Notes: generated from the sequence alone by a model not told the origin. A stretch of 64,000 bases of DNA from Variovorax sp. IB41 (GCF_016405905.1 NZ_JAEFCB010000010.1:124001-188000), one strand, 5' to 3'. Positions 1 through 8,044 are shown, counted from the first letter of the stretch. Numbers and translations are program-made.

Positions 1-194
1 ATTTCCTCGCCCAACTGGACCCCGCCCGGTTCGTGCGCGTGCACCGAAGCCATGCGGTGAACCTCGCGCGCATCAAGGAAATCGAGCCGCTGGACGGGGG
101 CGACGCCCGCCTGCACATGCACGACGGCACCACCGTGCCCTGCAGCCGCCGGTACCGCGACGCGCTGCGGGCCGGCGCGGGCTCGACGGGCTGA
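1..194 (+). CDS. LytTR-type response regulator, C-terminal fragment
   Basis: The window opens inside this gene. The frame starting at base 3 reads without a stop to TGA at 192-194. The visible 60-odd residues have the end of a LytTR DNA-binding domain: FVRVHRSHAVNLARIKEIEP, followed by an acidic turn and a final RRYRDALRA helix. In LytTR proteins the RVHRSH(A/V)VN segment carries DNA-contacting residues. The receiver domain and start codon lie upstream of the window. A second LytTR regulator sits at 10459-11319, so the locus has at least two such proteins. The family call rests on the C-terminal motif only. Confidence 0.8.
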   Translation, partial: FLAQLDPARFVRVHRSHAVNLARIKEIEPLDGGDARLHMHDGTTVPCSRRYRDALRAGAGSTG

Positions 195-347
195 AAAAGC
201 AGCCTGTTCCGGTGCGCGAGCGCGCCGTTATGGCCCATTTCGCACCATCAAAGAGCCTTCAGGCACCATTTTTGCTTCCTTGCACCATCGCGCCGGGCAA
301 TCCGGATGCGATGCACCAATTCAAACCAAAAACTGCAAGAAGCTCCC

Positions 348-1550
348 ATGGACGCACTCAAACAGGGCGCAGATGCGCTGTTCATCCTTCTCGGCGCCAT
401 CATGGTGTTGGCCATGCATGCCGGTTTCGCCTTCCTGGAACTGGGCACCGTGCGCAAGAAGAACCAGGTCAATGCGCTGGTGAAAATCCTGGTCGACTTC
501 TCGGTCTCGACCATCGTGTATTTCCTGGTGGGCTACGGCGTGGCCTACGGAACGCACTTCTTCGTGGGCGCGACCGAGCTGGCCGCCAGGAGCGGCTACG
601 AGCTGGTGAAGTTCTTCTTCCTGCTGACTTTCGCCGCGGCCATTCCGGCCATCATTTCGGGCGGCATCGCCGAGCGCGCCAAGTTCTGGCCGCAACTCAT
701 CGCCACGGCGGTGATCGTGGGCGTGGTGTATCCGCTCTTCGAGGGCATCGCGTGGAACAAGGCCTTCGGCATCCAGGCGTGGATCGCCTCGGTCACGGGC
801 CACGAGTTCCATGACTTCGCGGGCTCGGTGGTGGTGCATGCGGTGGGCGGCTGGCTGGCGCTGCCGGCGGTCATCCTCCTGGGCGCGCGGCGCAACCGCT
901 ACCGGGGCGACGGCTCGCTGAGCGCGCATCCGCCCTCGAACATTCCGTTCCTCGCGCTCGGGGCGTGGGTGCTGTGCGTGGGCTGGTTCGGCTTCAACGT
1001 GATGAGCGCGCAGAGCATCGACAAGATCTCGGGCCTGGTGGCCGTCAACTCGCTCATGGCGATGGTCGGCGGCACGCTGGTGGCGCTGGCCATGGGCAAG
1101 AACGACCCGGGCTTCGTCTACAACGGCCCGCTCGCGGGGCTGGTGGCCGTATGCGCCGGCTCCGACCTCATGCACCCGCTGGGCGCGCTGGTGGTGGGCG
1201 GCGTGGCGGGCGCGATCTTCGTCTTCATGTTCACGCTCACGCAGAACAAATGGAAGATCGACGACGTGCTGGGCGTCTGGCCGCTGCACGGCCTGTGCGG
1301 CACCTGGGGCGGCATCGCGGCCGGCATCTTCGGCACGCAGGCGCTGGGCGGCATCGGCGGGGTGAACGTGTGGGCGCAGCTCATGGGCACGTTGATGGGC
1401 GTGGTGTGGGCGGCCCTGGCGGGCGCGGCGGTGTACGGCGTGCTCAAGGCCACGATGGGCCTGCGCCTGACGCAAGAAGAGGAATACGACGGCGCCGACC
1501 TGTCGATCCACCACATCTCGGCCACGCCGGAGCGCGAAGTGAACTGGTGA
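348..1550 (+). CDS. amtB: Ammonium transporter, Amt/MEP/Rh family
   Basis: Inner-membrane channel that takes up ammonium. The protein begins MDALKQGADALFILLGAIMV and has the alternating hydrophobic pattern expected of 11 membrane helices over about 400 residues, the normal family length. Family landmarks include FLELGTVRKKNQVN near the N-terminus, GGIAERAKFWPQ in the middle, HAVGGW and GVWPLHGLCGTWGG. The last two carry the conserved histidines that line the pore. I chose ATG 348, preceded by AAGAAG, over an in-frame ATG 14 codons upstream because the protein then starts directly at the first helix. No GlnK/P-II gene, the usual partner, lies next to it in this window. Confidence 0.93.
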   Translation: MDALKQGADALFILLGAIMVLAMHAGFAFLELGTVRKKNQVNALVKILVDFSVSTIVYFLVGYGVAYGTHFFVGATELAARSGYELVKFFFLLTFAAAIPAIISGGIAERAKFWPQLIATAVIVGVVYPLFEGIAWNKAFGIQAWIASVTGHEFHDFAGSVVVHAVGGWLALPAVILLGARRNRYRGDGSLSAHPPSNIPFLALGAWVLCVGWFGFNVMSAQSIDKISGLVAVNSLMAMVGGTLVALAMGKNDPGFVYNGPLAGLVAVCAGSDLMHPLGALVVGGVAGAIFVFMFTLTQNKWKIDDVLGVWPLHGLCGTWGGIAAGIFGTQALGGIGGVNVWAQLMGTLMGVVWAALAGAAVYGVLKATMGLRLTQEEEYDGADLSIHHISATPEREVNW

Positions 1551-1632
1551 CCGCGCCAAAAGAGAGAGGGAGCGCGCGCGGGGTTTGGGCTATTCTTCGC
1601 CCCCTCTAAGACAAGCCGGAGAAGGAAGACCC

Positions 1633-2610
1633 ATGACCCACATGACCCACCCCACCCACTGGCTGCGCCGCGGCCTCGCCGCAGTGGCAGGCAGCGTGCT
1701 GATGCTTTCGTTCGCGGCGCACGCCGGAGCCCCCCAGATCAAGACCCAGGCCCCAGGCTTCTACCGCATGATGCTCGGCGACTTCGAGGTCACCGCGCTC
1801 TTCGACGGCACCATCGAGCTGGAGGTGAAAAAGCTCCTGACCAACACCACGCAGGCGCAGGTCGGCAAGCTGCTGGACCGCTCCTTCAAGAAGGACCTGG
1901 TGCCCACCTCGGTGAACAGCTACCTGGTGAACACCGGCAGCAAGCTGGTGCTGATCGACACCGGCGCCGGCTCGCTCTTCGGCCCCACGCTGGGCAACCT
2001 GCGCAACAACCTGCTGGCCTCCGGCTACAAGCCCGAGCAGATCGACGACGTGTTCATCACCCACATGCACGGCGACCATGTGGGCGGCCTCATCGTCGAC
2101 GGCAAGCTGGCCTTTCCCAACGCCACGATCCACGCCGGCCAGGAAGACGCCGACTTCTGGCTCAGCAAGGCCAACCTGGAGAAGGCCACGCCCGAGATGA
2201 AGGGCTTCTTCCAGGGCGCGCAGGCGTCGCTGAACCCCTACGTCGAGGCCGGCAAGTTCGCGCCCCTGAAAGAGGGCGCCGACCTCGTGCCCGGCATCAA
2301 GGCCGTCGCCGCCCACGGCCACACGCCCGGCCACAACACCTACGTGCTCGAGTCCAAGGGCCAGAAGCTCGTGCTGTGGGGCGACCTGATGCACGTGGCC
2401 GCGGTGCAGTTCGTGCAGCCGCAGGTGACCATCTCGTTCGACACCGATTCCAAGACCGCCGCGGTCGAGCGCAAGAAGGCGTATGCCGACGCGGCCAAGG
2501 GGCGGTACCTGGTGGGCAGCGCGCACCTGCCGTTCCCGGGGCTGGGGCGCATCAGGGCCGAGGGCTCGGGGTATGTGTGGGTGCCTGTGGATTACCAGCA
2601 GGTGCGCTGA
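1633..2610 (+). CDS. Exported metallo-beta-lactamase-fold hydrolase
   Basis: Predicted periplasmic metal-dependent hydrolase of about 325 residues. The N-terminus has a signal peptide (LRRGLAAVAGSVLMLSFAAHAG, cleavage likely after AHA). The metal site is clear: THMHGDHVGGL is the HxHxDH motif, a later HGHTPGH gives the next histidine, and WGDLMH supplies the bridging aspartate region. ATG 1633 is favoured by GAAGGAAG just upstream. The 15 in-frame codons before it look non-coding. The substrate cannot be read from the sequence. Relatives include quorum-quenching lactonases and generic hydrolases, so I do not call it a beta-lactamase. It is followed by a clean terminator. Confidence 0.85.
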   Translation: MTHMTHPTHWLRRGLAAVAGSVLMLSFAAHAGAPQIKTQAPGFYRMMLGDFEVTALFDGTIELEVKKLLTNTTQAQVGKLLDRSFKKDLVPTSVNSYLVNTGSKLVLIDTGAGSLFGPTLGNLRNNLLASGYKPEQIDDVFITHMHGDHVGGLIVDGKLAFPNATIHAGQEDADFWLSKANLEKATPEMKGFFQGAQASLNPYVEAGKFAPLKEGADLVPGIKAVAAHGHTPGHNTYVLESKGQKLVLWGDLMHVAAVQFVQPQVTISFDTDSKTAAVERKKAYADAAKGRYLVGSAHLPFPGLGRIRAEGSGYVWVPVDYQQVR

Positions 2611-2621
2611 GCCGGGTGATC

Positions 2622-2655
2622 TGAAGCGTATTCGGGCTGGATACGCTTCATTTTT
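2622..2655 (+). terminator. Rho-independent terminator after the MBL-fold hydrolase
   Basis: A perfect 10-bp stem (TGAAGCGTAT at 2622-2631 and ATACGCTTCA at 2641-2650) closes a 9-nt loop and is followed by TTTTT. A third copy of the arm, GAAGCGTAT, follows immediately at 2656-2664. An alternative pairing with the second arm is therefore possible. Confidence 0.8.
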
Positions 2656-2774
2656 GAAGCGTATTTATCGGGGCGAGGCGGGGCGGCGGAGGGCGGCTCG
2701 CGAGGGCGGGAAAGCACAGATATTCAGCCTGTAGCAAACTCGCCCGACCGCATCGCTCCAACGCCCACAGCCCC

Positions 2775-3710
2775 ATGACCCAATCTCCCCCCGCCCTCGA
2801 AGTCCTCCCCCGCGACCTCTCCGCCTACCGCCAAGGCAACGTCGGCATCGACTACGTGCACCGCTTCGAGTCCGGCAAGCCCGGACCGCACGTGCTGATC
2901 AACGCACTCACGCACGGCAACGAAATCTGCGGCATGACCGCCGCCACCCACCTGCTGGACAACGGCGTGCGCCCCAGGATCGGCACGCTCACCGTGGCCT
3001 TCGCCAACATCGACGCCTACGAGTCGTTCAAGGAAGAGTCCCCTTACGACAGCCGCCAGATCGTGCACAACCTGAACCGCATCTGGTCGCCCGAGTGGCT
3101 GGACGGCGCCGAGGACAGCCCCGAGCTGCGCCGCGCGCGCATCCTGCGGCCGGTGGTGGACGCCGCCGACCACATCCTGGACATCCATTCGACCAGCCAA
3201 CCGGTCGTGCCGTTCTGGGTCTACCCGGCGTTCGAGCGCAACGCCCAGGTGGCGCTGGCCATCGGCCGCCCGTCGGTGCACCTGGTGATGCCCGACGGCC
3301 TGGGCTCGGGCACGCCGCTGATCCAGTACGGCAGCCACGGCGGCCCGGACGGCAAGGGCGTGGCGATGGTGGTCGAGTGCGGCCAGCACTTCCTGCGCTC
3401 GGCATCGGTGCTGGCGACCGCGGTCACCTACGACTTCCTTTCGTACTTCGGGCTCGTCGACAAGGACCCGGCCACGCCGGCACCCGAGCCGCAGCGGCGC
3501 TTTCAGCTGCTGCAGACGCACGTCATCAAGTCGGAGGACTTCGCGTTCGTGCGGCCGCTGATCGGCTTCGAGACCTTTGCCAAGGACGAGCTGATCGCGA
3601 CCAACGGCCCGGACGAGATCCGCGCGCCGTGCGACGACTGCACGATCTTCATGCCCGCGCAGCGCGTGATCGTGGGGCGCGAGGCGCTGTATCTGACCAA
3701 GCCGATCTGA
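2775..3710 (+). CDS. AstE/aspartoacylase-like deacylase (M14 zinc-dependent)
   Basis: Predicted cytoplasmic zinc-dependent amidohydrolase that removes an acyl group from an N-acylated amino acid. This 311-residue protein has the succinylglutamate desuccinylase/aspartoacylase pattern. INALTHGNEICG supplies the first zinc ligands (His and Glu), FANIDAYESF and the RQIVHNLNRIW segment follow, and DIHSTSQP supplies the next histidine. A C-terminal region of roughly 100 residues caps the fold, as in the family. There is no signal peptide. The start at 2775 is the first ATG after the terminator. A DoxX-like gene follows 28 bp later. The exact acyl donor is unknown. A second protein of the same broad family lies at 58966-60000. 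Confidence 0.82.
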   Translation: MTQSPPALEVLPRDLSAYRQGNVGIDYVHRFESGKPGPHVLINALTHGNEICGMTAATHLLDNGVRPRIGTLTVAFANIDAYESFKEESPYDSRQIVHNLNRIWSPEWLDGAEDSPELRRARILRPVVDAADHILDIHSTSQPVVPFWVYPAFERNAQVALAIGRPSVHLVMPDGLGSGTPLIQYGSHGGPDGKGVAMVVECGQHFLRSASVLATAVTYDFLSYFGLVDKDPATPAPEPQRRFQLLQTHVIKSEDFAFVRPLIGFETFAKDELIATNGPDEIRAPCDDCTIFMPAQRVIVGREALYLTKPI

Positions 3711-3738
3711 TGACGAGGCTGGTGCTGGTGGCCCGCCG

Positions 3739-4146
3739 ATGAGTGCCGCGCCCGCCCTGAGTCGCTGGCGCGTGGCGGGCCTGGTCTTCGTCTTCCTGTG
3801 GTTCGCCCTCGGCGGCGTTGCGCACTTCGTGGCGACCGAGGCGGAGATGCGCATCGTGCCGCCGTACATCCCCTGGCCGCGCGCGGCCGTGCTGGTGAGC
3901 GGCGTGTTCGAGCTGCTGGGCGCGGCCGGCCTGCTGTGGCGGCCGACGCGGCGCGCTGCGGGCATCGGCCTTTTCTTGCTGACGCTGGCCGTGACGCCCG
4001 CGCATTTCTACATGCTGCAGCGGCCGGAGCTTTTTCCGAGCGTGCCGTATTGGGCGCTGGTGGTGCGGCTGCCGGTGCAGGCGGCGCTGCTGGCGCTCAT
4101 CGCGTGGAGCACGTCGGCGTGGCCGAAGAAGACGTTCAGCAGATGA
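3739..4146 (+). CDS. DoxX-like four-helix membrane protein
   Basis: A small inner-membrane protein of 135 residues with four hydrophobic stretches, separated by short loops. The LVFVFLWFALGGVAHF start, the mid-protein VSGVFELLGAAGLL and the VTPAHFYMLQ segment resemble DoxX/DoxD-type proteins. Their roles are poorly defined and often linked to redox or quinone chemistry. It starts 28 bp after the deacylase gene, so the two may be co-transcribed. Its last 11 bases overlap the 3' end of the opposite-strand gene at 4136. Function is not established from sequence. Confidence 0.65.
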   Translation: MSAAPALSRWRVAGLVFVFLWFALGGVAHFVATEAEMRIVPPYIPWPRAAVLVSGVFELLGAAGLLWRPTRRAAGIGLFLLTLAVTPAHFYMLQRPELFPSVPYWALVVRLPVQAALLALIAWSTSAWPKKTFSR

Positions 4147-4459
4147 GCAGGTGCGTCGGCTTGCTGGTGGTGCTGTAGTCGGCGTGCCAGTAGTGCGGGT
4201 CGTCGCAGAGGCTGAAGACGGCTTCGGCGTTTGCGTGGCGGTTGTCGAAGTGGTGGTGCATGGTGACATGCACCGAGCCCGCATCGGGCCAGTCGATGCC
4301 GACGTCGACGACGCGGTTGCCTGAGGCGACTTCGGCGGCGAGGATTTTCTGCAGGGCGGGGTGCAGGCGGGTGTTGAGGATGTCGATGGTTTCGCGGCGG
4401 GTGGCGCGGGGGAAGGTTGCGTCGAGGCAGGCTTCGGTGAACAGCAGTTGATCCGTCAT
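4136..4459 (-). CDS. Hypothetical protein, about 107 residues
   Basis: I do not recognise a named family. The likely start is ATG at 4459 (MTDQLLFTEACLDATFPRAT). An upstream in-frame ATG would add 27 residues that overlap the spacer from the next gene. The protein is soluble, with no signal peptide. It contains IDWPDAGSVHVTMHHHFDNRHAN, rich in histidine and acidic residues, and ends in HLLIC. It is convergent with the DoxX-like gene and overlaps it by 11 bp. It lies just downstream of the Mrr-like nuclease gene on the same strand, 14 bp away, so co-transcription is plausible. Confidence 0.6.
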   Translation of the reverse strand: MTDQLLFTEACLDATFPRATRRETIDILNTRLHPALQKILAAEVASGNRVVDVGIDWPDAGSVHVTMHHHFDNRHANAEAVFSLCDDPHYWHADYSTTSKPTHLLIC

Positions 4460-4473
4460 GGCGTGCCTCGCGA

Positions 4474-5439
4474 TCAGACCGTTGCAGATGCCTTGGCCTT
4501 CGGAATCGTCCTGCCTCGGCATTTCGGATAGTTGGCGCAACCCCAGAAGCTGCCTTCATTTTTGGACGAGTTTTTCTCGACCATCTTCGTGCCGCAGCTT
4601 GCGCAGGTGGGCCGCCAGTATTCGCCTTCGTAAGCCACGGCGAGCAATGCGGCCTGTTGCTCGGGCGTGCGTTGGCCGATGAGCTTGAGCAGGGCGGTGC
4701 CGTCCTGCGCGTGGATGCCGTTTGCCTTGGCGAATGCCGCGGCATCGGCGGAGAAGGTCGAGCTCGTCACGTAGGTGCCGCTCTTCAACTGGTGCGACGC
4801 CATCACGCCAAGGAACTCACGCATTTCCTTCACGCCTACGGGCTTGCTTTGCCAGTGCTTGCATTGAACGATGCGCGGCACGTCGCTGTGCTTGGAGTGA
4901 AGCCAGATGTCGATCCCGCCATCCGCGCCGTGCGATTGGCTGCGCGTGGTGAAACCGGCCTGTGCGTAGAGCGCTTCGCACACAGCTTCGAAGCGGCGCC
5001 ATTCGATCGCCGCGAGTACGGCGGGACTCCATTGCTGCACGTGCTGCGGTGAGGATTCTGGAGGCGGGCGCTTCGGTTCGGATGGCGTTGAAGCAAAGGC
5101 GGGTTCCCGCCGCTGGACAGAAGGCGGTGGCGTGGGTTGGGCGACCGTGGCGACGGGCGACTGCTGCGCAACGCGCTCCTTGCCCGGGATCTCCGGGATC
5201 GCTGCCTTGCGGGCGAGAAAGTAATGCAGCACCAGCAACACCATGCCAACCGTCAGCGCCCCCCAACCAGCCGGTCGAAGTGCCGGGCCGAGCGTGCCGA
5301 CGATGGAGCCCTGCATGAAGCTCGGGCCCACAAGCAGCAGGACGCCGACGATGATGACCGTCCACCCCTTGCCTGCCAGTTCATTCCGTGCGCGCTCACG
5401 GCGCCGCCCGGCTCTTGTCTGTTTGGCCATCGCACCCAC
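4474..5439 (-). CDS. Membrane-anchored Mrr-type restriction endonuclease with zinc ribbon
   Basis: A 321-residue protein in three parts. First, two predicted membrane helices around residues 25-80 (TVIIVGVLLLVGPSF and a second near LTVGMVLLVLHYF). Second, a Mrr/PD-(D/E)xK nuclease domain around residues 140-260. Its core is GADGGIDIWLH followed by IVQCKHW, matching the catalytic D...QxK arrangement. Third, a C-terminal topoisomerase-type zinc finger (CASCG...CANYPKC) around residues 280-310. Mrr-domain proteins cleave DNA, often modified DNA. No methyltransferase is adjacent, which suits a type IV-like or quality-control role. The start could also be ATG 5430 (MAKQT). Target specificity is unknown. 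Confidence 0.82.
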   Translation of the reverse strand: MGAMAKQTRAGRRRERARNELAGKGWTVIIVGVLLLVGPSFMQGSIVGTLGPALRPAGWGALTVGMVLLVLHYFLARKAAIPEIPGKERVAQQSPVATVAQPTPPPSVQRREPAFASTPSEPKRPPPESSPQHVQQWSPAVLAAIEWRRFEAVCEALYAQAGFTTRSQSHGADGGIDIWLHSKHSDVPRIVQCKHWQSKPVGVKEMREFLGVMASHQLKSGTYVTSSTFSADAAAFAKANGIHAQDGTALLKLIGQRTPEQQAALLAVAYEGEYWRPTCASCGTKMVEKNSSKNEGSFWGCANYPKCRGRTIPKAKASATV

Positions 5440-5501
5440 CCGCCCCTTGTTTGAGTAGCGCGAGTTTAGGAGGCGAGGGGAATTCGGAACTCAGGGTGAG
5501 T

Positions 5502-5560
5502 ACTCAAGCCGCGACGAACAGCGCGGGATCGACCATGGCGCGGATCAGCATGCCGCCGAG
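5502..5560 (-). pseudogene. Duplicated 3' tail of the M23 peptidase gene
   Basis: Read on the minus strand, this stretch encodes MLIRAMVDPALFVAA followed by a stop. The true M23 peptidase ends MLNRAMVDPALFVAA (5904-6812). The nucleotide match runs over about 50 bases and then decays. No upstream catalytic domain remains here, so this is a truncated duplicate. The nucleotidyltransferase gene (5595-5885) sits exactly between the two tails. Confidence 0.7.
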
Positions 5561-5594
5561 ATCCTTGTCGTCACGCGGCGCAGATCGTTCCGGC

Positions 5595-5885
5595 TCAGAC
5601 CGGAACGGCCTCACGAAGCACTTGGTCGCGATAGCGAAGCGGCAGTCCATTGGGCGTGAGGACGTCGACTTGCATTCCCAGCAGATTCTTCAGTTCATGC
5701 CGGATGGCGCCGATGTCCATGTACGTGGTTTGTGTCGTGGGTTCGACGAGCAGGTCTAGATTGCTGCCCGGGCCGTCTTCTCCACGCATCACCGAGCCGA
5801 ACACGCGCACGTTGCTGACGTGATGATGCTTGGCTATTTCAAGGATGCGAGACCTGTGTCGGGACAGAGCTTCGGAAGGGCGCAT
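5595..5885 (-). CDS. Minimal nucleotidyltransferase (MNT-type)
   Basis: A 96-residue protein with the polymerase-beta-like nucleotidyltransferase core. VRVFGSVMRGEDGPGSNLDL corresponds to the GSxxRGExxxxSDxDL signature of MNT proteins, which usually pair with a HEPN toxin and transfer nucleotides onto it. The first metal-binding aspartate of the DxD pair is asparagine (Asn42, with Asp44 kept), so activity may be impaired. The usual HEPN partner is not adjacent on either side. Insertion between the two M23 tails suggests it arrived with a small rearrangement. Confidence 0.75.
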   Translation of the reverse strand: MRPSEALSRHRSRILEIAKHHHVSNVRVFGSVMRGEDGPGSNLDLLVEPTTQTTYMDIGAIRHELKNLLGMQVDVLTPNGLPLRYRDQVLREAVPV

Positions 5886-5903
5886 GCGCGGGCTTGCCTG
5901 ATC

Positions 5904-6812
5904 TCAAGCCGCGACGAACAGCGCCGGATCCACCATCGCCCGGTTCAACATCACGGACCAATGTAGATGCGGCCCCGTCACACGGCCAGTCGCCCCCACC
6001 GCAGCCAGTTGCTCCCCGGTCTTCAACACATCCCCCACCTTCACATCCACCCGGCTCAAATGGCAATACATCGTCAGCAGCCCGCCCCCATGGTCGAGCC
6101 ACACCGTGCCGCCGTTGAAGAAATAGTCCCCCGTATCGATCACCCGCCCCGGCAGCGGCGCCAGCACCGGCGTGCCCGTGCCGGCCGCGATGTCCATCCC
6201 GCTGTGCGGATTGCGCGACTGCCCGTTGAACACGCGGCGCAGGCCGAACGAGCTGGAGCGGCGGCCCGGCACGGGCACGCGCATCTGCAGCGACGCATCG
6301 GGCCGGAGGTCGGTGAGCGTGGCCATCACGCCAGTGAGGTGATCGCGTTCGCGCACGTAGCGCGCTTCGTCCTCGGGCGAGAGATCGACCGTGCGCGGCG
6401 CCACGGTCAGGCGCTGCTCGCGGTATTTCTTGTCGGCCACCGCGTAGGCGACCTGTCGTTCGCTGCCGTTGCCGGCGCGCACCGTGATGCTCGCGTCGCC
6501 GGGCGTGGCCGCGAGCGGGATGCCGACCAGCGCGGTCCACTCGATGGCGTCGCCCAGCACGAGCAAGGGCACGTCGCCTGCGAAGGCGGCCGGGCGCTTG
6601 GCGCTCGGGCCGAGCGAGAGGCGCGCCACGCCGCCCGGTACCTGGGATGCGTGCGGCCAGACATCGGGGTGCGGTTGCTTCGACTTCGCGGGCGCGGCAG
6701 CGAGGGCGTTCGTTGCGGGCAGCGCGAGCAGGCCCAGCGTGCCGAGCAATGCGCTGCGGCGATTCAATGCGGGGGTGAGGAGGTCGAGCGAGGTGGTTTG
6801 GATGCTGTGCAT
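5904..6812 (-). CDS. M23-family peptidase, secreted (peptidoglycan hydrolase-like)
   Basis: A 302-residue exported protein likely to cut peptidoglycan cross-bridges in the periplasm, or to be an inactive activator of such enzymes. The N-terminus (NRRSALLGTLGLLALPATNALA) is a signal peptide with a twin-arginine look. The C-terminal LytM domain has the zinc ligands: HSGMDIA (His, Asp) and GPHLHW (HxH), with intervening GNGGTVWLDHG-like strands. The complete ligand set predicts an active enzyme. ATG 6812 is chosen because the signal peptide begins 16 residues later. The rluE gene lies 44 bp upstream on the same strand. The last 15 codons are duplicated at about 5502. Confidence 0.88.
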   Translation of the reverse strand: MHSIQTTSLDLLTPALNRRSALLGTLGLLALPATNALAAAPAKSKQPHPDVWPHASQVPGGVARLSLGPSAKRPAAFAGDVPLLVLGDAIEWTALVGIPLAATPGDASITVRAGNGSERQVAYAVADKKYREQRLTVAPRTVDLSPEDEARYVRERDHLTGVMATLTDLRPDASLQMRVPVPGRRSSSFGLRRVFNGQSRNPHSGMDIAAGTGTPVLAPLPGRVIDTGDYFFNGGTVWLDHGGGLLTMYCHLSRVDVKVGDVLKTGEQLAAVGATGRVTGPHLHWSVMLNRAMVDPALFVAA

Positions 6813-6856
6813 GAAGAGTTCGAATGAAACAGGTTCTGTGACGTCGCGCGGCCGCG

Positions 6857-7405
6857 CTATTCGCGCCAGGTGCCGGGCGCCAATCCATCGAGCGTGTGCG
6901 GCCCGATGGCGGCGCGGATCAGGCGAAGCGTGGGCAGTCCGACAGCGGCGGTCATGCGCCGCACCTGGCGGTTGCGGCCTTCGCTGATTGCGAGTTCGAT
7001 CCATGCGGTCGGAATGCTCTTGCGCTCGCGGATGGGCGGTTGGCGCGGCCACACGTCGGGCGGCGGGTCGAGCAGGCGGGCGCGGGCGGGGCGCGTGAGG
7101 CCGTCGTTGAGTTGCACGCCCTCGCGCAACCTCGCGAGCGCCTCTTCGGTCGGCACGCCTTCGATCTGCACCCAATAGGTTTTCTCCATCTTGAAGCGCG
7201 GATCGGCGATGCGCGCCTGAAGCTGGCCGTCGTTGGTGAGGAGCAGCAGGCCCTCGCTGTCGGCATCGAGGCGGCCGGCGACGTAGACGTCGGGGATGTC
7301 GATGAAGTCCTTGAGTCCGCGCCAGCGGCCCTCGGGGGTGAACTGGCTCAGGACGCCGTAGGGCTTGTTGAAGCGGATCAGACGGGAAGAGGATGGCAAG
7401 GTCAT
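6857..7405 (-). CDS. rluE: 23S rRNA pseudouridine synthase, RluE type
   Basis: A 182-residue RsuA-family pseudouridine synthase without an S4 domain. That layout and length fit RluE, which modifies U2457 of 23S rRNA. RLIRFNKPYGVLSQFT is the family N-terminal motif, VAGRLDADSEGLLLLT carries the catalytic aspartate, and EGRNRQVRRM with LPTLRLIRAAIG closes the active site. The start at 7405 places the conserved FNKPYG at residue 13, as usual. It is probably followed by the M23 peptidase in one transcript. Confidence 0.9.
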   Translation of the reverse strand: MTLPSSSRLIRFNKPYGVLSQFTPEGRWRGLKDFIDIPDVYVAGRLDADSEGLLLLTNDGQLQARIADPRFKMEKTYWVQIEGVPTEEALARLREGVQLNDGLTRPARARLLDPPPDVWPRQPPIRERKSIPTAWIELAISEGRNRQVRRMTAAVGLPTLRLIRAAIGPHTLDGLAPGTWRE

Positions 7406-7707
7406 GGGCGCTGGGCGTCGTGTGGCGCATTGGCCAACTGCGGCAAGTAGTCTCGCACCAGTTTCGGCATCCGCTTGTGAGCCGTTTGACGATTATGGGG
7501 ACTGAGGCTTCCGTGCAATTCTCATAAATCCAAATTCATACGGAAAATCTTTTGACGTCAATGAGTTATCAAAATCCTGGCGCTGGAAACTGCACCCAGA
7601 TTCAGAAGCCGGCAACGGGCCACATGAAGGAGGGGGACTGTCCTGCCACGCGCCGTTGTTTAGTTCGTCCTAATCCAGAATATTGAGCCGACAAAAGGAC
7701 TGCTGAA
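7406..7707. other. Intergenic region between rluE and a small lipoprotein gene
   Basis: About 300 bp without a convincing gene. It lies between divergent genes and is more AT-rich than its surroundings around 7510-7580, so both promoters probably sit here. A TTGACG hexamer at about 7552 could be a -35 element, but no well-spaced -10 was evident. A ribosome binding site AAAAGGA precedes the lipoprotein ATG at 7708. Confidence 0.4.
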
Positions 7708-8010
7708 ATGTTCATGCGAAGCTTCATCTACATCGCGGCCCTGACAAGCGCGGGCCTTCTAACGGTCGGGTGCAGCAGCACATCCATTCGCGTCGGCGGT
7801 GCGCCCGATGCGAGCGTCAAGAACTGCGTGACTGCAGCGGCGCGCGAACTGCGGTTGCCGGCGGGCAGCATCGCGGTGGACAGCGGCTCGACGCCGCGCG
7901 ATGGCGTCTACACGATCAATCTCAAGGTCGGGCCGCAAGGCCGCTCGGCGGTGTGCACGACGGACGAGAACAGCGCGGTGCTGGGCGTGGTCTACAAGCG
8001 GCCTGAATGA
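7708..8010 (+). CDS. Small predicted lipoprotein, function unknown
   Basis: A 100-residue protein with a classic lipoprotein signal: a short charged start, a hydrophobic stretch, then LLTVG followed by Cys22, which would be lipidated. The mature part (NCVTAAARELRLPAGSIAV... CTTDENSAVLGVVYKRPE) has two further cysteines that could form a disulfide. It resembles small beta-rich periplasmic lipoproteins, but I cannot name a family. A strong AAAAGGA site 8 bp before ATG 7708 supports the start. It ends against a bidirectional terminator shared with glnS. Confidence 0.7.
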   Translation: MFMRSFIYIAALTSAGLLTVGCSSTSIRVGGAPDASVKNCVTAAARELRLPAGSIAVDSGSTPRDGVYTINLKVGPQGRSAVCTTDENSAVLGVVYKRPE

Positions 8011-8015
8011 ATGAA

Positions 8016-8044
8016 AAAGCCGGGGCCATTGCGGCCCCGGCTTT
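8016..8044. terminator. Bidirectional terminator between lipoprotein gene and glnS
   Basis: A perfect 12-bp stem (AAAGCCGGGGCC and GGCCCCGGCTTT) encloses the 5-nt loop ATTGC. A-rich and T-rich ends make it work in both directions. The flanking genes are convergent, as expected. Confidence 0.88.

Noticed and set aside
4474..5439. Classical restriction-modification system
   Set aside because: No methyltransferase or specificity gene lies near the Mrr-like nuclease.
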